From Candidatus Paracaedibacter symbiosus (GTDB lineage: Bacteria; Pseudomonadota; Alphaproteobacteria; Paracaedibacterales; Paracaedibacteraceae), in contig NZ_JQAK01000001.1 in the NCBI RefSeq assembly GCF_000757605.1, positions 497,627-561,626 of the forward strand: 64,000 nt of DNA, given 5' to 3'. This document shows, one piece after another, positions 9,583-22,261 of the stretch (positions within the stretch are counted from its first letter, which is position 1; each line of letters begins with the position of its first letter). Both the position numbers and the translations under genes were made by a program. Below the pieces are notes generated by a model. It did no database searches. It was given only the letters and a program-made list of their open reading frames with translations, and was not told where the DNA came from.

Positions 9583-10260
9583 TTACCTGTTTACAGGCGC
9601 TTCTACGCTTCTTTTTTCATGCGCCATAGGGTCGTGCTCAAGGATTTCCCCCTTATACACCCAGACCTTAATACCACATGTCCCATAGGTAGTCTTAGCA
9701 ACACCTAGACCATAATCAATGTCGGATCTAAATGTATGTAGAGGAACTCTACCTTCGCGGTACCATTCCATACGGGCGATTTCAGCACCACCTAAGCGAC
9801 CGGAACAGTTAACGCGAATACCCAATGCGCCAAGACGCATTGCAGACTGCATAGAGCGCTTCATAGCTCTACGGAAAGAAACACGACGTTCTATTTGTTG
9901 TGCAATGCTTTCAGCAATCAAACGAGCATCTAATTCAGGCTTACGAACTTCAACCAAATTTATAATAACTTCAGTTTTAGTGATATCAGAAAGCTTTTTA
10001 CGAAGTTTTTCGATATCCGCACCCTTTTTACCAATTAAAACACCTGGACGCGCGGTATAAATTGTCAAACGCGCTTTTTTAGAAGGCCGTTCGATAATAA
10101 CACGAGAAACTCCAGAAGCTTGCAAATTTTCGTGAACAAATTTTCTAATTTGTAAATCTTGATGCAACTGAGTTGCATAGTCTTTTTCAGAATACCAGCG
10201 TGAATCCCACGTTTTGTTAATTCCGAGACGAAGACCAATTGGATTAACCTTTTGACCCAT
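9583..10260 (-). CDS. rpsC: 30S ribosomal protein S3
   Basis: uS3 lines the mRNA entry channel. The start at 10260 gives the universal [14 protein letters not shown]-terminus (225 residues) 4 nt after rplV. An upstream frame extension to 10287 overlaps rplV and lacks conservation. The KH domain is present around [18 protein letters not shown], and the C-terminal domain includes [23 protein letters not shown]. Confidence 0.97.
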   Translation of the reverse strand: MGQKVNPIGLRLGINKTWDSRWYSEKDYATQLHQDLQIRKFVHENLQASGVSRVIIERPSKKARLTIYTARPGVLIGKKGADIEKLRKKLSDITKTEVIINLVEVRKPELDARLIAESIAQQIERRVSFRRAMKRSMQSAMRLGALGIRVNCSGRLGGAEIARMEWYREGRVPLHTFRSDIDYGLGVAKTTYGTCGIKVWVYKGEILEHDPMAHEKRSVEAPVNR

Positions 10261-10264
10261 AACC

Positions 10265-10615
10265 TTAAACCTCTTGTTCGCGAACAATAATTGTCAAATG
10301 ACTAAATGGCTTTCTAATTCCAACACCACGACCTTTTGCACGAGCCATAAAGCGTTTCATTAAGAACGCTTGACCAACGCTTGCTTCGTGAACAACGAGA
10401 TTATCAACATCTAAGCCATGGTTGTTTTCTGCGTTTGCAATTGCAGACATCAAAGTTTTCTTCACATCAAGGGCGATTCTCTTACGGGAGAACGTCAACA
10501 AGTCAAGAGCCTTTGCTACTTTTAGCCCACGGATTTGTTGGGCAACTAGATTGAGCTTTCGTGGGCTTACATGAATGCGACGAAGTTTAGCTAAAGCTGT
10601 ATTATTTTTCTTCAT
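10265..10615 (-). CDS. rplV: 50S ribosomal protein L22
   Basis: uL22, whose beta-hairpin lines the exit tunnel and influences macrolide sensitivity. The 116 residues include [38 protein letters not shown] and the hairpin region [20 protein letters not shown]. It is 2 nt after rpsS. Confidence 0.97.
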   Translation of the reverse strand: MKKNNTALAKLRRIHVSPRKLNLVAQQIRGLKVAKALDLLTFSRKRIALDVKKTLMSAIANAENNHGLDVDNLVVHEASVGQAFLMKRFMARAKGRGVGIRKPFSHLTIIVREQEV

Positions 10616-10617
10616 AA

Positions 10618-10896
10618 TTAGCCTCTTTTCGCTTTCTTATCAGCCCCATGGCCATAATAAGTTCTTGTTGGTGCAAATTCACCAAGCTTATGACCAACCA
10701 TGTTTTCTGTTACAAAAACAGGCACAAATTTCTTACCGTTATGAACCCCAAATGTAAGTCCCACGAATTGTGGTAGGATTGTTGAACGGCGAGACCACGT
10801 TTTAATAACGTCTTTACGTCCAGATTTTTGAGCTGTTTCAGCTTTTTTAAGCAGATAACCATCAAAAAATGGACCCTTCCAAACTGATCTTGGCAC
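10618..10896 (-). CDS. rpsS: 30S ribosomal protein S19
   Basis: uS19 forms a head complex with uS13. The 92 residues start with [19 protein letters not shown] and retain the conserved [28 protein letters not shown] and [20 protein letters not shown] segments in shortened form. It is 12 nt after rplB. Confidence 0.97.
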   Translation of the reverse strand: MPRSVWKGPFFDGYLLKKAETAQKSGRKDVIKTWSRRSTILPQFVGLTFGVHNGKKFVPVFVTENMVGHKLGEFAPTRTYYGHGADKKAKRG

Positions 10897-10908
10897 GAGT
10901 AGTCTCCG

Positions 10909-11733
10909 TTATTTACTTCTTTTTCTAATAATGTATTGTGATGTACGCTTATTATTTCTAGTTTTCTTACCTTTTGTGGCAATACCCCAAGGTGTACAAG
11001 GGTGACGACCACCAGATGTACGCCCTTCACCACCACCGTGGGGGTGATCAATCGGGTTCATAGCCACACCACGAACACATGGTTTCCAACCGAGCCAACG
11101 ACTACGACCAGCTTTACCATAGTTTCTGTTTTGATGATCAGGGTTAGAGACAGCCCCTATAGAAGCATAACACTCTCCTCGGATCAAACGTAATTCACCT
11201 GATGCTAATTTCAAAATAGTATTGGAACCATCACGCCCGGCAATCTGGGCATAAGCACCAGCTGAACGAACAAGTTGAGCTCCTTTACCAATTTTAGTTT
11301 CAATATTGTGAACAATTGTCCCCACAGGAATATTTTTAAGTGGCAAGGCGTTACCAGGCTTAATATCAGAATTTTCACCAGAGATAACCTTGTCACCTAC
11401 TTTTAAGCGTTGAGGTGCAACAATGTAGGAATGTTCACCATCTACATATTGAATTAAAGCAATAAATGCAGAACGATTTGGATCATATTCAATACGCTCA
11501 ACAGTCGCCTCTACATTTAATTTGCGACGCTTAAAGTCAATCAAACGATAACGCTGTTTATGACCACCACCGCGATTCCAGCTGGTGATACGGCCGTGAT
11601 TATTACGGCCCCCAGTTTTCTTTTTACCCTCTGTCAGACCTTTGAAAGGCTTACCTGCCCAAAGTTCCGAACGATCGATATTAACCAGCTGGCGCTGAGA
11701 AGGAGTGGTCGGTTTATATGTTTTTAATGCCAT
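10909..11733 (-). CDS. rplB: 50S ribosomal protein L2
   Basis: uL2, among the most conserved ribosomal proteins, needed for subunit association and the peptidyl-transferase centre. The 274-residue protein has [22 protein letters not shown] near the N-terminus. Near the C-terminus are [20 protein letters not shown] and the diagnostic [13 protein letters not shown] with its catalytic-centre histidine. It starts 2 nt after the rplW stop. Confidence 0.98.
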   Translation of the reverse strand: MALKTYKPTTPSQRQLVNIDRSELWAGKPFKGLTEGKKKTGGRNNHGRITSWNRGGGHKQRYRLIDFKRRKLNVEATVERIEYDPNRSAFIALIQYVDGEHSYIVAPQRLKVGDKVISGENSDIKPGNALPLKNIPVGTIVHNIETKIGKGAQLVRSAGAYAQIAGRDGSNTILKLASGELRLIRGECYASIGAVSNPDHQNRNYGKAGRSRWLGWKPCVRGVAMNPIDHPHGGGEGRTSGGRHPCTPWGIATKGKKTRNNKRTSQYIIRKRSK

Positions 11734-11735
11734 CT

Positions 11736-12044
11736 TTAGATTCCCGAAGCAATATCAATGGTCTGACCTTTAGCCAATGTTACAATCGCTTTTTTGCGAT
11801 TACTTTGCTGACCTAATCTACCACGAAAACGTTTTTGCTTACCTTTGAGGATAAGCGTATTTACTGCATCAACTTTAACATTGAAAGCAAGCTCAACAGC
11901 TGACTTAATAGTTTGCTTTGTTGCCGTCTTGTTCACAATAAAAGCAACTTGGTTGTTTTCGCTCTGTCTCGTTGATTTTTCAGTCACCAATGGGGATGAT
12001 ATTACATCAAACAATGAAATATCAACTTTATTTATATTTTTCAT
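11736..12044 (-). CDS. rplW: 50S ribosomal protein L23
   Basis: uL23, the exit-site docking protein for trigger factor and SRP. The 102 residues have [22 protein letters not shown], the [21 protein letters not shown] core and [24 protein letters not shown]. The start overlaps the rplD stop by 4 nt (ATGA), suggesting coupled translation. Confidence 0.97.
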   Translation of the reverse strand: MKNINKVDISLFDVISSPLVTEKSTRQSENNQVAFIVNKTATKQTIKSAVELAFNVKVDAVNTLILKGKQKRFRGRLGQQSNRKKAIVTLAKGQTIDIASGI

Positions 12045-12676
12045 CGCAGGCGTTCCTCTAATGCTTTAACAGCACCGACTGTTAGAATAACTTTGTCCTT
12101 ACGCATAATATCGTAAACGTTCGCACCTATTTGGGGCAAGACATCAAAGTCTCTGATATTGCCTGATGCTTTTAGAACATTGCAGTCTGCTGGAACTTCA
12201 TAATCGATAAGAAGTGTATTCACAATATCCAACTTAGTCATAACAGAAAGCAAATCTTTCGCCTTAGCCGACGGAAGGTTAAAATCATTAATAAACAGCA
12301 ATTCGCCAGAGGCAAGCTTTGTTGACAAAGCAATTTTCAAACCAAGCTTTCTAACTTTTTTTGGTAACGCATATGCGTGTGAGCGAACAACTGGACCGAA
12401 GGAAACGGCACCACCACGGAATTGAACTTGACGTTTACTACCATGACGGGCACCGCCAGTACCTTTTTGGCGGTAAATCTTCTTACCGCTTCCACGTACC
12501 TCAGCCACAACCTTAGTTTTGTGAGTTCCAGCACGACGCTTTGCCAATTGCCACTCGATAACACGCGACAAAATGTCAACTCTTGGCTCTAACCCGAAAA
12601 TTTCTGGGTTAAGCTCTATATCGCCAGTTTTCTTGGCATTTAGATCTAATACATTATGTTTCATTTTAGTAACCAT
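12041..12676 (-). CDS. rplD: 50S ribosomal protein L4
   Basis: uL4 reaches into the exit tunnel; in enterobacteria it also autoregulates the S10 block. The 211 residues include the tunnel loop [20 protein letters not shown] followed by [24 protein letters not shown]. The start could be at 12676 (MVTKMKHN) or 12664 (MKHN); the former leaves a 21-nt gap after rplC. Confidence 0.96.
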   Translation of the reverse strand: MVTKMKHNVLDLNAKKTGDIELNPEIFGLEPRVDILSRVIEWQLAKRRAGTHKTKVVAEVRGSGKKIYRQKGTGGARHGSKRQVQFRGGAVSFGPVVRSHAYALPKKVRKLGLKIALSTKLASGELLFINDFNLPSAKAKDLLSVMTKLDIVNTLLIDYEVPADCNVLKASGNIRDFDVLPQIGANVYDIMRKDKVILTVGAVKALEERLR

Positions 12677-12697
12677 TCTTCAATCTTACAGACAAGA

Positions 12698-13339
12698 TTA
12701 CGCTGTGCATTTAATTGCATCACGAACGTATACAATTCCACTACGTGACCCGGGGATACTTCCCTTAACAAAAATCAACCCACGATCAACATCAATACCA
12801 TGAACTGTTAGATTGAGTTTCGTCACCTGACGGGCCCCCATGTGACCAGCCATCTTCTTGTTCTTAAAGACTTTACCTGGATCTTGACGGTTCCCCGTTG
12901 AACCGTGACTTCTGTGCGAAACAGAAACACCGTGTGATGCGCGCAACCCACCAAAATTATGGCGTTTCATAGCACCAGCAAAACCTTTACCAACAGAAAT
13001 GCCTGTTACGTCAATCATTTGACCAGCAGTAAAGTGAGCTGCAGTAATTTCAGTTCCTGGGTCGAGCAAGTGCTCAACATCAACACGAAATTCTTTTATA
13101 TGTGCACGCGGTTCGATTCCTACTTTCGCAAAGAATCCACGAACAGGCTTTGTCAGGTTATTTGGCTTAACTTGCCCTGCAGCGAGCTGAACTGCTGTAT
13201 AACCATCAGCACTATCTTCTGTTTTTTTGCCAATCACAACACAATTGTCAACGCGAAGAACCGTTACTGGGACTAAAGTACCGTCAGCGGCAAACACCTG
13301 CGTCATACCAATTTTTTCAGCAATGAGACCAGTTCTCAT
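12698..13339 (-). CDS. rplC: 50S ribosomal protein L3
   Basis: uL3, an early 50S assembly protein near the peptidyl-transferase centre. The 213 residues start [17 protein letters not shown]. They contain the signature [15 protein letters not shown] and [19 protein letters not shown], whose glutamine is the usual PrmB methylation site, then KKMAGHMG. It is 9 nt after rpsJ. Confidence 0.97.
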   Translation of the reverse strand: MRTGLIAEKIGMTQVFAADGTLVPVTVLRVDNCVVIGKKTEDSADGYTAVQLAAGQVKPNNLTKPVRGFFAKVGIEPRAHIKEFRVDVEHLLDPGTEITAAHFTAGQMIDVTGISVGKGFAGAMKRHNFGGLRASHGVSVSHRSHGSTGNRQDPGKVFKNKKMAGHMGARQVTKLNLTVHGIDVDRGLIFVKGSIPGSRSGIVYVRDAIKCTA

Positions 13340-13348
13340 AATTCACCT

Positions 13349-13657
13349 CTATAACTTGATTTCAACATCAACCCCAGCGGCGAGGTCAAGTTTCATCAAT
13401 GCATCAACAGTTTGCGGCAACCATTCAATAATATCGATCACTCTTTTATGAGTACGAATTTCAAATTGCTCACGGGATTTTTTGTCAATGTGCGGGGAGC
13501 GCAAAACAGTCAACCGTTCGATTAGTGTTGGCAACGGTATAGGGCCCCGAACTTGCGCACCAGTACGCTTAGCAGTATTAACAATTTCTTTTACAGACTG
13601 GTCAAGCAAACGATGATCGTATGCCTTCAATCTAATTCTTATATTTTGATTTTCCAT
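13349..13657 (-). CDS. rpsJ: 30S ribosomal protein S10
   Basis: uS10, which also acts in NusB/NusE-dependent antitermination. The 102-residue product keeps [19 protein letters not shown], the [18 protein letters not shown] loop and the [16 protein letters not shown] strand. It opens the S10 block, about 70 nt after tuf1, with a strong hairpin between them. Confidence 0.97.
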   Translation of the reverse strand: MENQNIRIRLKAYDHRLLDQSVKEIVNTAKRTGAQVRGPIPLPTLIERLTVLRSPHIDKKSREQFEIRTHKRVIDIIEWLPQTVDALMKLDLAAGVDVEIKL

Positions 13658-13683
13658 ATTAAACAGCTCACTTTAATAAAGTT

Positions 13684-13706
13684 GCAAGGGGCAGTATGCC
13701 CCTTGC
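13684..13706. terminator. Strong hairpin between tuf1 and rpsJ
   Basis: A perfect 10-bp inverted repeat, GCAAGGGGCA / TGCCCCTTGC, with a 3-nt loop begins about 25 nt after the tuf1 stop on the minus strand. Only a weak U-rich stretch follows (AACTTTATT). It may act as a partial terminator or as a 3' stabiliser or processing site separating str from S10 messages. Confidence 0.6.
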
Positions 13707-13730
13707 GCTTAAATAAATCAACGACTTTCT

Positions 13731-14921
13731 TTATTTAACGATCTTAGCGACGACACCAGCACCAACAGTACGGTTTCCTTCACGAATCGCAAACCGTAGA
13801 CCTTCGTCCATCGCAATCGGTGAAATCAACTCAACAATCATATTGACATTGTCACCTGGCATTACCATTTCAACTCCTTCAGGAAGTTTTACAGTACCTG
13901 TAACGTCTGTTGTACGGAAGTAGAACTGTGGACGATAGTTACCAAAGAACGCTGTGTGACGACCGCCTTCTTCTTTTGTCAAGATATAGCATTCACCTTC
14001 GAACACTGTATGCGGTGTAATCGACCCAGGCGCTGCCAAAACTTGACCACGTTCAACATCTTCACGTTTTGTTCCGCGAAGCAACGCACCAATGTTATCC
14101 CCTGCTTGACCTTGATCAAGCAGTTTGCGGAACATTTCAACACCAGTACACACTGTCTTTTGAGTGTCGCGAATACCAACAATTTCCACTTCTTCACCAA
14201 CTTTAATAACACCCCGTTCAACACGACCTGTCACCACAGTCCCGCGACCTGATATGGAGAATACGTCTTCAATTGGCAACAAGAATGGACGATCTATTGC
14301 GCGTTCTGGTTGTGGAATGTAAGTGTCGACAGCTTCCATCAATTTCAAAATCGCTTCGCGACCAATTGCCTCGTCACGACCTTCAAGAGCACATAATGCA
14401 GAACCACGAACAACAGGGATGTCATCACCTGGAAAGTCATAGGAGGAAAGAAGTTCACGAACCTCAAGCTCAACCAAATCCAACAATTCTGGGTCATCAA
14501 CCATGTCAACTTTATTCATGAAAACAACAAGCGCTGGAACACCAACCTGACGGGCAAGCAAGATGTGTTCACGAGTTTGTGGCATTGGGCCGTCAGCTGC
14601 TGAAACAACAAGAATACCGCCGTCCATCTGCGCCGCACCTGTGATCATGTTCTTAACATAGTCAGCGTGTCCTGGACAGTCAACGTGTGCATAGTGTCGA
14701 TTAGCAGTTTCGTATTCAACGTGGGCTGTTGAAATCGTAATACCACGGGCTCTTTCTTCAGGAGCTTTGTCGATTTGATCGTAAGCTGTGAATTGTGCAC
14801 CACCGGTTTCAGCCAGTACTTTCGTAATCGCTGCTGTGAGTGATGTCTTACCATGGTCAACGTGACCAATCGTTCCGATGTTACAATGCGGCTTATTGCG
14901 CTCAAACTTTGATTTAGACAT
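13731..14921 (-). CDS. tuf: Elongation factor Tu, copy 1
   Basis: GTPase that delivers aminoacyl-tRNA to the ribosomal A site. The 396-residue protein has G1 GHVDHGKT, G3 DCPGHADY and G4 NKVD, then beta-barrel domains 2 and 3 ending [10 protein letters not shown]. It lies 43 nt after fusA at the end of the str block. The protein equals that of the second copy at 29967-31157. The DNA is nearly identical, with the few differences I noticed all in the 5' part. Flanking DNA is unrelated, so identity stops at the gene edges. Confidence 0.98.
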   Translation of the reverse strand: MSKSKFERNKPHCNIGTIGHVDHGKTSLTAAITKVLAETGGAQFTAYDQIDKAPEERARGITISTAHVEYETANRHYAHVDCPGHADYVKNMITGAAQMDGGILVVSAADGPMPQTREHILLARQVGVPALVVFMNKVDMVDDPELLDLVELEVRELLSSYDFPGDDIPVVRGSALCALEGRDEAIGREAILKLMEAVDTYIPQPERAIDRPFLLPIEDVFSISGRGTVVTGRVERGVIKVGEEVEIVGIRDTQKTVCTGVEMFRKLLDQGQAGDNIGALLRGTKREDVERGQVLAAPGSITPHTVFEGECYILTKEEGGRHTAFFGNYRPQFYFRTTDVTGTVKLPEGVEMVMPGDNVNMIVELISPIAMDEGLRFAIREGNRTVGAGVVAKIVK

Positions 14922-14964
14922 TTTTAATTCCTAAACATAATATTCATATAAATTGAGCTAAAGC

Positions 14965-17040
14965 TTATCTGGCCTTAGCTTTAATTTCATCCGCTACGCT
15001 TTGAGGGACCTGGTCGTAGCAAGCAAAAACCATTGAAAACTGCGCACGACCTTGGCTCATAGAGCGAAGCGTATTAACATAACCAAACATTGACGATAAT
15101 GGAACCATTGCGGAGATCACACGGGCGTTAGCACGTTGGTCCATATTCTTCACTATACCACGGCGGCTCATCAAGTCACCAAGAATGTCTCCCATGTAAT
15201 CTTCTGGCGTGACAACCTCCACATTCATGAGGGGCTCTAATAACTTGGGGTTACACTTTACCAAACCTTCTCTGAAAGCTGCACGCGCTGCAATTTCAAA
15301 TGCCAGTGAGCTGGAGTCAACATCATGGTACGCCCCATCAAACAAGACGGCCTTAAAGTCAATTACTGGATATCCCGCAACTACACCTGTGTCGAGAGAA
15401 GATTGCAATCCTTTTTGAACGCCAGGGATATACTCTTTTGGAACAGCACCACCCACGATTTCATTTTCAAATACAAAACCTTCACCCGGCTGCAACGGCT
15501 CAAAGCGAAGTTTAATACGAGCAAATTGACCAGAACCACCAGATTGTTTTTTATGGGTGTAGTCGACTTCGTTTGTTTTGGTAATGGTTTCGCGGTATGC
15601 AACCTGTGGTGCTCCAACGTTTGCTTCAACTTTAAATTCACGACGCATGCGGTCAACGATAATTTCTAGATAAAGCTCCCCCATCCCTTTAATAACAGTT
15701 TGACCTGTTTCAGGATCTGTAGTGACACGGAATGACGGATCTTCCCTGGCAAACCTTGACAAGGCAAGCCCCATTCTTTCTTGGTCAGCTTTTGTCTTTG
15801 GCTCAATAGCAACTTCAATAACAGGTTCAGGGAAAATAATTTTCTCCAAAATTACAGGCTTTGTCGGTTCGCACAACGTATCACCAGTCGTCGTTTCTTT
15901 CAAACCACAAAAAGCAATAATGTCACCGGCATAAGCATTTGGAATATCTTCACGACTATTTGCATGCATCAACAACATACGACCGACACGTTCACGTTTC
16001 CCTTTTGTTGCGTTCACGATATAGCTACCTGATTCAAGCTTACCTGAGTAGATACGAACGAAGGTCAATGTTCCAACAAATGGATCAGTCATAATCTTAA
16101 ATGCAAGACCACTGAAAGGCTCATTATCATCAATTTTACGAATAATTTCCTCATCACCATCAACAGAAGTACCAGCAATCTGGATAAGGTCCTGGGGTGA
16201 GGGCAAGTAATCAACAACAGCATCAAGAAGTGGCTGAACACCTTTATTCTTAAACGCAGTCCCACAAAGAACTGGGAAGAATTTTTGGGTTAGAACCCCT
16301 TTACGGATACAATGTTTCAAATCTGCAGTAGAAATTTCTTCACCAGACAAATACTTTTCAAGCACCGCATCATCAGCTTCAACAGCTGTTTCAACTAACT
16401 TAGCATAATATTCTTCTGCTTTTTCTTTCATATCAGCAGGAATTTCAACAATATCAAACTTCGCACCGAGTGATTCATCTTGCCAAACAATGGCCTTCAT
16501 GGTGATCAAGTCAACCATACCTGAGAAGTCACTTTCGATACCAATCGGTAAGTGCATCACCAATGGATTCGCACCAAGGCGATCCACAATCATATTCACA
16601 CAACGATAAAAATCTGCCCCCATACGGTCCATCTTGTTGACAAAGCAAATACGCGGAACGCGATACTTGTCAGCCTGGCGCCAAACAGTTTCAGATTGAG
16701 GTTCAACACCAGCCACACCGTCAAAAACTGCGACTGCACCGTCAAGCACGCGCAAACTGCGCTCAACTTCTACGGTAAAGTCAACGTGACCAGGAGTGTC
16801 GATGATATTAATACGATGATCATTCCAGAAACATGTGGTTGCAGCAGACGTAATTGTAATACCGCGTTCTTGTTCCTGTTCCATCCAGTCCATGGTTGCA
16901 GTCCCTTCATGGACTTCACCAATTTTATAGGACTTTCCAGTGTAATAAAGGACACGCTCAGTTGTTGTGGTCTTACCAGCATCAATGTGAGCAATAATAC
17001 CTATATTACGGTAGTTTGCGAGTGGCGTTGTTCTTGTCAT
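14965..17040 (-). CDS. fusA: Elongation factor G
   Basis: Ribosomal translocase GTPase. With the start at 17040 ([15 protein letters not shown]) the protein has 691 residues; a TTG at 17052 would add four. G1 [18 protein letters not shown]3 DTPGHVDFT and G4 NKMDRMGA are intact. The domain IV region includes the conserved [12 protein letters not shown] stretch and the end is a normal domain V. It lies 17 nt after rpsG within rpsL-rpsG-fusA-tuf. Confidence 0.98.
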   Translation of the reverse strand: MTRTTPLANYRNIGIIAHIDAGKTTTTERVLYYTGKSYKIGEVHEGTATMDWMEQEQERGITITSAATTCFWNDHRINIIDTPGHVDFTVEVERSLRVLDGAVAVFDGVAGVEPQSETVWRQADKYRVPRICFVNKMDRMGADFYRCVNMIVDRLGANPLVMHLPIGIESDFSGMVDLITMKAIVWQDESLGAKFDIVEIPADMKEKAEEYYAKLVETAVEADDAVLEKYLSGEEISTADLKHCIRKGVLTQKFFPVLCGTAFKNKGVQPLLDAVVDYLPSPQDLIQIAGTSVDGDEEIIRKIDDNEPFSGLAFKIMTDPFVGTLTFVRIYSGKLESGSYIVNATKGKRERVGRMLLMHANSREDIPNAYAGDIIAFCGLKETTTGDTLCEPTKPVILEKIIFPEPVIEVAIEPKTKADQERMGLALSRFAREDPSFRVTTDPETGQTVIKGMGELYLEIIVDRMRREFKVEANVGAPQVAYRETITKTNEVDYTHKKQSGGSGQFARIKLRFEPLQPGEGFVFENEIVGGAVPKEYIPGVQKGLQSSLDTGVVAGYPVIDFKAVLFDGAYHDVDSSSLAFEIAARAAFREGLVKCNPKLLEPLMNVEVVTPEDYMGDILGDLMSRRGIVKNMDQRANARVISAMVPLSSMFGYVNTLRSMSQGRAQFSMVFACYDQVPQSVADEIKAKAR

Positions 17041-17057
17041 ATCGTCATCCAACCATG

Positions 17058-17528
17058 TTACCAGCGATAATGTGCGAAAGCACGGTTTGCTTCAGCCATT
17101 TTATGGGTATCTTCACGCTTCTTTACAGCTGCCCCACGATTATTGGAAGCATCCAGAATTTCTGATGACAAACGATCTTCCATGGTTTTTTCTGAGCGCT
17201 TACGGGCACTGCCAATCAACCAACGAAAAGCTAGGGCTTGTGCACGATCAGAACGGACTTCTGTCGGAACTTGGTAAGTTGCACCACCAACACGGCGGGA
17301 ACGTACCTCAATAGCAGGTTTAACGTTATCAAGTGCTTCACGGAAAATATCAATAGCATTCTTGCCATTTTTTCCATGAACTTTATCAAGAGCACCATAA
17401 ACGATCTGTTCAGCAACAGATTTTTTACCTTGATACATAATGTTATTAATAAATTTAGTAAGAACAATCTCACCAAATTTTGCATCTGGATGGATTTCTC
17501 TCTTTTCGGCCGCGCGACGACGTGACAT
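17058..17528 (-). CDS. rpsG: 30S ribosomal protein S7
   Basis: uS7 organises the 30S head and the E site. The 156 residues begin [20 protein letters not shown] and include [51 protein letters not shown] near the end and an otherwise normal length. It follows rpsL by 17 nt. Confidence 0.97.
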   Translation of the reverse strand: MSRRRAAEKREIHPDAKFGEIVLTKFINNIMYQGKKSVAEQIVYGALDKVHGKNGKNAIDIFREALDNVKPAIEVRSRRVGGATYQVPTEVRSDRAQALAFRWLIGSARKRSEKTMEDRLSSEILDASNNRGAAVKKREDTHKMAEANRAFAHYRW

Positions 17529-17545
17529 AACTACCTCTTACTTTT

Positions 17546-17917
17546 TTACTTTGGACGCTTTGCGCCGTACTTGGAACGACCTTGACGACGGTCTTTTACA
17601 CCTTGTGTATCAAGGGCACCACGAATAATATGATAACGCACACCAGGCAAGTCTTTTACACGGCCGCCGCGAATCAACACGACAGAGTGTTCTTGCAAGT
17701 TATGGCCTTCACCCGGAATGTATCCGGTAACTTCAAAACCATTGGTTAGACGAATACGAGCAACCTTACGTAAAGCTGAGTTTGGCTTTTTTGGTGTCGT
17801 GGTAAATACACGTGTACAAACGCCACGCTTTTGCGGACAACCTTGCAACGCAGGAACCTTGTTTCGTGTTACTTTTGGTGTACGTGGCTTACGAATTAAC
17901 TGATTAATTGTAGGCAT
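17546..17917 (-). CDS. rpsL: 30S ribosomal protein S12
   Basis: uS12, a decoding-centre protein and target of streptomycin-resistance mutations. The 123-residue protein carries unmodified wild-type sequence at both resistance hot spots: the lysine in [12 protein letters not shown] and the lysine in [13 protein letters not shown]. The first gene of the str block, it has its own promoter about 100-130 nt upstream. Confidence 0.98.
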   Translation of the reverse strand: MPTINQLIRKPRTPKVTRNKVPALQGCPQKRGVCTRVFTTTPKKPNSALRKVARIRLTNGFEVTGYIPGEGHNLQEHSVVLIRGGRVKDLPGVRYHIIRGALDTQGVKDRRQGRSKYGAKRPK

Positions 17918-18018
17918 TAGCCTAATCCCTTTTCTTTAACTTTAACTGTTAAATTATCACCTTAATGACTTGCGTAAATGCAAGGTTGCCGGAGTTAAAT
18001 TTAAAACCAGCACCTTGC

Positions 18019-18047
18019 ATCATAATTATCGTTTTCAGTTAAGTCAA
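18019..18047 (-). promoter_or_regulatory. Sigma-70-type promoter for rpsL-rpsG-fusA-tuf
   Basis: On the minus strand, TTGACT (18047-18042) and TATGAT (18024-18019) are separated by exactly 17 nt in the rpoC-rpsL gap. This is a near-consensus housekeeping promoter. Transcription would start near 18012 and leave a leader of about 95 nt before rpsL. It implies the str block can be transcribed independently of rpoBC. Confidence 0.75.
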
Positions 18048-18062
18048 CGATTTCGTTACATA

Positions 18063-21000
18063 TTATGCATATGTTTGACGAGACTCAAGTCCTTCTTCAC
18101 TTTCGGAATCATTTTTTGTTGAAATTTGATCGCGATCGCGCTGCTGAGCAACCTTTCGCAAACGATTTACAACACTTCCGGTACCTGCTGGGACCAAACG
18201 GCCAACGATGACGTTTTCTTTTAATCCAACCAGGCTATCTACTTTTCCTGAGACAGCGGCCTCTGTAAGGACGCGAGTAGTTTCTTGAAATGACGCTGCC
18301 GAGATAAACGACTTTGTCTGTAGCGAGGCTTTGGTAATCCCCTGTAAGACTGGAATGCCAGTTGCAGGGCGGCGACCATTATCAATAGCCTCTTTATTTA
18401 ATGTTTCAAATTCAGAACGATCAACTTGTTCGCCGCGAATCATAATGGTATCGCCTGTATCATTGATTTCATACTTTTGTAACATTTGACGAACGATAAC
18501 TTCGATATGTTTATCATTGATGCGAACACCTTGTAAGCGATAAACTTGTTGAATTTCACTTACCAAATAAGATGCAAGCGCTTCAATCCCCAATACCCGC
18601 AAAATGTCGTGGGGGTTTGGATTTCCATCAACTATCAAGTCACCTTTTTTAACATGGTCACCTTCATGAACAGTGATATGGCGACCTTTTGGAATTAAAT
18701 ATTCCACGGGCTCTTGCATTTCATCTGTAGGAATGACCAGAATACGCCGTTTTGCTTTGTAATCTTTCCCAAATTCAACTCTTCCATCAAACTCAGCAAT
18801 AATCGCTGCATCTTTTGGATGACGAGCTTCAAACAACTCAGAAACGCGTGGCAGACCACCCGTAATGTCTCGAGTTTTTGTTGTTTCGCGTGGAATACGC
18901 GCCAAGATATCGCCAGCTTGCACTTCAGAACCATTTTCAACTGACAAGATTGAATCAACAGACAAGAAGTAACGCGCTTCCAAGCCATTGCTAAGAATGA
19001 CAGGATTGCCTTTTTTGTCACGAATACTAATCATTGGGCGTAAGTCAGAACCTCTGGCTTGTTGTTTCCAGTCAACAACAACCCGATTAGAAATACCAGT
19101 TGCCTCATCAGTGATTTCCCGCAAGGAAACACCATCAACAAGATCAATGTAATGAATTGTCCCAGCAGCTTCAGTAATAACCGGAATGGTATAAGGGTCC
19201 CATTCAACCAATTTTTGGCCCGGAACTACGCGATCACCGTCACGAATGACCAAACGTGCTCCATATGGAATCCGGTGTCGGCCACGTTCACGCCCTTGAT
19301 CGTCCACAACAACAAGTTCAGTGTTACGTCCCAAGACAATATCATTGCCACTACTGTTACGAACCACGCTCTTATTGCGGATACCAACTGTACCTGAATG
19401 GGATGCTTCGATACTGGACTGCTCACCGCCTTTTTGCGCCGCCCCACCAATGTGGAAGGTACGCATGGTTAACTGAGTTCCCGGTTCACCAATTGACTGG
19501 GCTGCGATAACACCAACTGCTTCACCCGCATTCACCAAAGTTCCGCGAGCCAAGTCACGACCATAACACTTTGCACAAATGCCAGGGGTTGTCTCGCACG
19601 TCAAAACTGAGCGGATCATCACCGTATCAATACCGGCAGTTTCAATGGTCTCAACCAAGTTTTCGTCAAAGAAATCGCCAGGTACTGCAATAACTGCACC
19701 AGTTGCTGGGTCTATAACATCAGCAGCAGCTGTACGACCCAAAATTCTCTCAGAAATTGAAGAAATGGTATCACCACCTTCAACGACAGCAGAAAGAGTA
19801 ATTCCTCTTGTCGAGCCACAATCATTTTCAGTAATAATACAATCTTGCGCCACATCAACCAAACGACGTGTCAAGTAACCTGAGTTTGCTGTCTTCAGCG
19901 CAGTGTCAGCCAACCCTTTACGTGCACCGTGGGTGGAAGTGAAGTATTCAAGAACATCCAAACCTTCCTTAAAGTTTGAAATGATTGGTGTTTCAATAAT
20001 GTCTCCTGATGGTTTAGCCATCAATCCACGCATACCAGCAAGCTGTTTCATCTGTGCAACAGAACCACGCGCACCAGAATGGGCCATCATATAAACAGAG
20101 TTTACAGCTTCACCTGGTTGCGTTTTGGACATTGCCTTCATCATTGCATCGGCAACATTGTCAGTACATTGTGACCAAGCGTCAACGACTTTGTTGTATT
20201 TTTCACCCTGGGTAATCAAACCATCGGCATACTGTTGTTCAAATTCATTCACCATGATTTTGGTGGCATCAATTAACTCTTGTTTTTCGGTAGGAATAAT
20301 CAAATCATCTTTACCAAATGAGATACCACCCCGCGTTGAATGCCTAAAACCAAGCCCCATGATTTGGTCAACAAAGATAACCGTTTCTTTTTGTCCGCAG
20401 TGACGGTAAACAACGTCAACCAAGTTACTTATCTCTTTTGAGGTCAGCAATTGATTAATTAAATCAAATGTAATCTTTGATGTTTTTGGCATCAACTGAC
20501 TAAGCAACATACGGCCTGGGGTTGTCTCTACCCGCTTATATATAACCGAACCATCTTCTTGATAATAAGGAACACGAGCCTGAACTTTCGTATGCAAATG
20601 CACAACACCTTCTTGTAAGGCAAATTCAATTTCTGCAATATTAGAAAATATCATTCCCTCACCCGGCATGTTTTCACGCTGCAGGGTAAGATAATAAATA
20701 CCCAAAACAATATCTTTTGACGGAACGATAATTGGGCGACCGTTAGCCGGGCTCAAGATGTTGTTTGTTGACATCATCAAGACACGCGCTTCAAGCTGTG
20801 CTTCCATAGATAGCGGAATGTGAACAGCCATCTGGTCACCGTCAAAGTCGGCGTTAAAGGCGGCACAAACAAGCGGATGTAATTGAATTGCTTTACCTTC
20901 GATCAAGATAGGTTCAAACGCCTGAATCCCGAGTCTGTGAAGTGTTGGAGCACGGTTCAAAAGCACTGGATGCTCACGAATCACTTCTTCTAAAATGTCC

Positions 21001-22232
21001 CAAACTTCTGGTCGTTCTTTTTCCACCATTCGCTTAGCTGCTTTTAAGGTACTCGCCAAACCATAACGTTCCAACCGTGAATAAATAAATGGTTTGAACA
21101 ATTCAAGAGCCATCTTTTTTGGCAAACCACATTGATGCAGTTTTAATTCTGGACCAACAACGATAACTGAACGACCAGAATAATCAACGCGCTTACCTAA
21201 TAAATTTTGACGGAAACGACCTTGCTTCCCTTTCAGCATATCTGCCAAGGATTTCAAAGGACGTTTGTTAGCGCCAGAAATCGCCCGGCCACGCCGTCCG
21301 TTATCAAACAACGCGTCAACTGATTCTTGGAGCATCCGTTTTTCGTTACGTACGATAATATCAGGTGCTCTGAGCTCAATTAATCGCTTTAATCGGTTAT
21401 TACGGTTAATCACGCGGCGATACAAATCGTTCAGGTCACTGGTTGCAAAACGACCACCATCAAGAGGGACCAATGGACGAAGCTCTGGTGGGATAACCGG
21501 CACAACATCTAAAACAACCCATTCAGGCTGAGTGTTTGATTCAAGAAAAGCTTCAATCAACTTCAAGCGCTTGACGAGCTTTTTGCGACGCATTTCGGAT
21601 GATGTTTCCAAAAGTTCATCACGCAAACTGTTTTGTTCGCTCATCAAATCCAACTTGGAAAGCATAATCTTTAAAGCTTCTGCACCAATTTCAGCAGCAA
21701 ATGCATCTTCACCATATTCATCTTGAGCACGCATATACTCGTCTTCAGTAATGAGCTGATTGGTTCTAAAAGGTGTCATGCCTGGATCCAGAACGACGTA
21801 GCTTTCAAAATAAAGAACTTTATCGATATCTTTTAAAGGTATATCAAGCAGCAAACCCACGCGACTTGGCAAAGACTTGGTAAACCAAATATGAGCAACT
21901 GGTGAGGCCAATTCGATATGCCCCATACGGTCGCGACGAACTTTGCTCAAGGTAACTTCTACGCCACACTTTTCACAAACAACACCGCGATATTTCATCC
22001 GCTTATATTTACCGCACAAGCATTCATAATCCTTAATGGGACCAAAAATACGAGCACAGAATAAGCCATCACGTTCCGGTTTAAAAGTTCTATAGTTAAT
22101 AGTTTCAGGTTTTTTTACTTCACCATATGACCATGAACGAATCCGATCAGGACTCGCAATCGAGATACGAATGGAGTCAAAGCCGGGGATAATTTCTGTG
22201 TTTTCAACAACTTTTTGTAGTGCATTAGCCAT
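18063..22232 (-). CDS. rpoC: DNA-directed RNA polymerase subunit beta'
   Basis: Largest catalytic subunit of RNA polymerase. The 1389-residue protein has an N-terminal zinc motif ([19 protein letters not shown]), the Mg-chelating NADFDGD active-site motif and a second zinc cluster around [15 protein letters not shown]. The C-terminus is Ser/Glu-rich, a typical alphaproteobacterial tail. It lies 29 nt after rpoB. No frame disruptions were seen. Confidence 0.98.
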   Translation of the reverse strand: MANALQKVVENTEIIPGFDSIRISIASPDRIRSWSYGEVKKPETINYRTFKPERDGLFCARIFGPIKDYECLCGKYKRMKYRGVVCEKCGVEVTLSKVRRDRMGHIELASPVAHIWFTKSLPSRVGLLLDIPLKDIDKVLYFESYVVLDPGMTPFRTNQLITEDEYMRAQDEYGEDAFAAEIGAEALKIMLSKLDLMSEQNSLRDELLETSSEMRRKKLVKRLKLIEAFLESNTQPEWVVLDVVPVIPPELRPLVPLDGGRFATSDLNDLYRRVINRNNRLKRLIELRAPDIIVRNEKRMLQESVDALFDNGRRGRAISGANKRPLKSLADMLKGKQGRFRQNLLGKRVDYSGRSVIVVGPELKLHQCGLPKKMALELFKPFIYSRLERYGLASTLKAAKRMVEKERPEVWDILEEVIREHPVLLNRAPTLHRLGIQAFEPILIEGKAIQLHPLVCAAFNADFDGDQMAVHIPLSMEAQLEARVLMMSTNNILSPANGRPIIVPSKDIVLGIYYLTLQRENMPGEGMIFSNIAEIEFALQEGVVHLHTKVQARVPYYQEDGSVIYKRVETTPGRMLLSQLMPKTSKITFDLINQLLTSKEISNLVDVVYRHCGQKETVIFVDQIMGLGFRHSTRGGISFGKDDLIIPTEKQELIDATKIMVNEFEQQYADGLITQGEKYNKVVDAWSQCTDNVADAMMKAMSKTQPGEAVNSVYMMAHSGARGSVAQMKQLAGMRGLMAKPSGDIIETPIISNFKEGLDVLEYFTSTHGARKGLADTALKTANSGYLTRRLVDVAQDCIITENDCGSTRGITLSAVVEGGDTISSISERILGRTAAADVIDPATGAVIAVPGDFFDENLVETIETAGIDTVMIRSVLTCETTPGICAKCYGRDLARGTLVNAGEAVGVIAAQSIGEPGTQLTMRTFHIGGAAQKGGEQSSIEASHSGTVGIRNKSVVRNSSGNDIVLGRNTELVVVDDQGRERGRHRIPYGARLVIRDGDRVVPGQKLVEWDPYTIPVITEAAGTIHYIDLVDGVSLREITDEATGISNRVVVDWKQQARGSDLRPMISIRDKKGNPVILSNGLEARYFLSVDSILSVENGSEVQAGDILARIPRETTKTRDITGGLPRVSELFEARHPKDAAIIAEFDGRVEFGKDYKAKRRILVIPTDEMQEPVEYLIPKGRHITVHEGDHVKKGDLIVDGNPNPHDILRVLGIEALASYLVSEIQQVYRLQGVRINDKHIEVIVRQMLQKYEINDTGDTIMIRGEQVDRSEFETLNKEAIDNGRRPATGIPVLQGITKASLQTKSFISAASFQETTRVLTEAAVSGKVDSLVGLKENVIVGRLVPAGTGSVVNRLRKVAQQRDRDQISTKNDSESEEGLESRQTYA

Positions 22233-22261
22233 AACTACTCTTTACTCCGTTTCTTGATCAC

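Noticed and set aside
14273-14521. Plus-strand frames inside tuf1, repeated inside tuf2 (30509-30757)
   Set aside because: Antisense shadows duplicated only because the tuf genes are identical.
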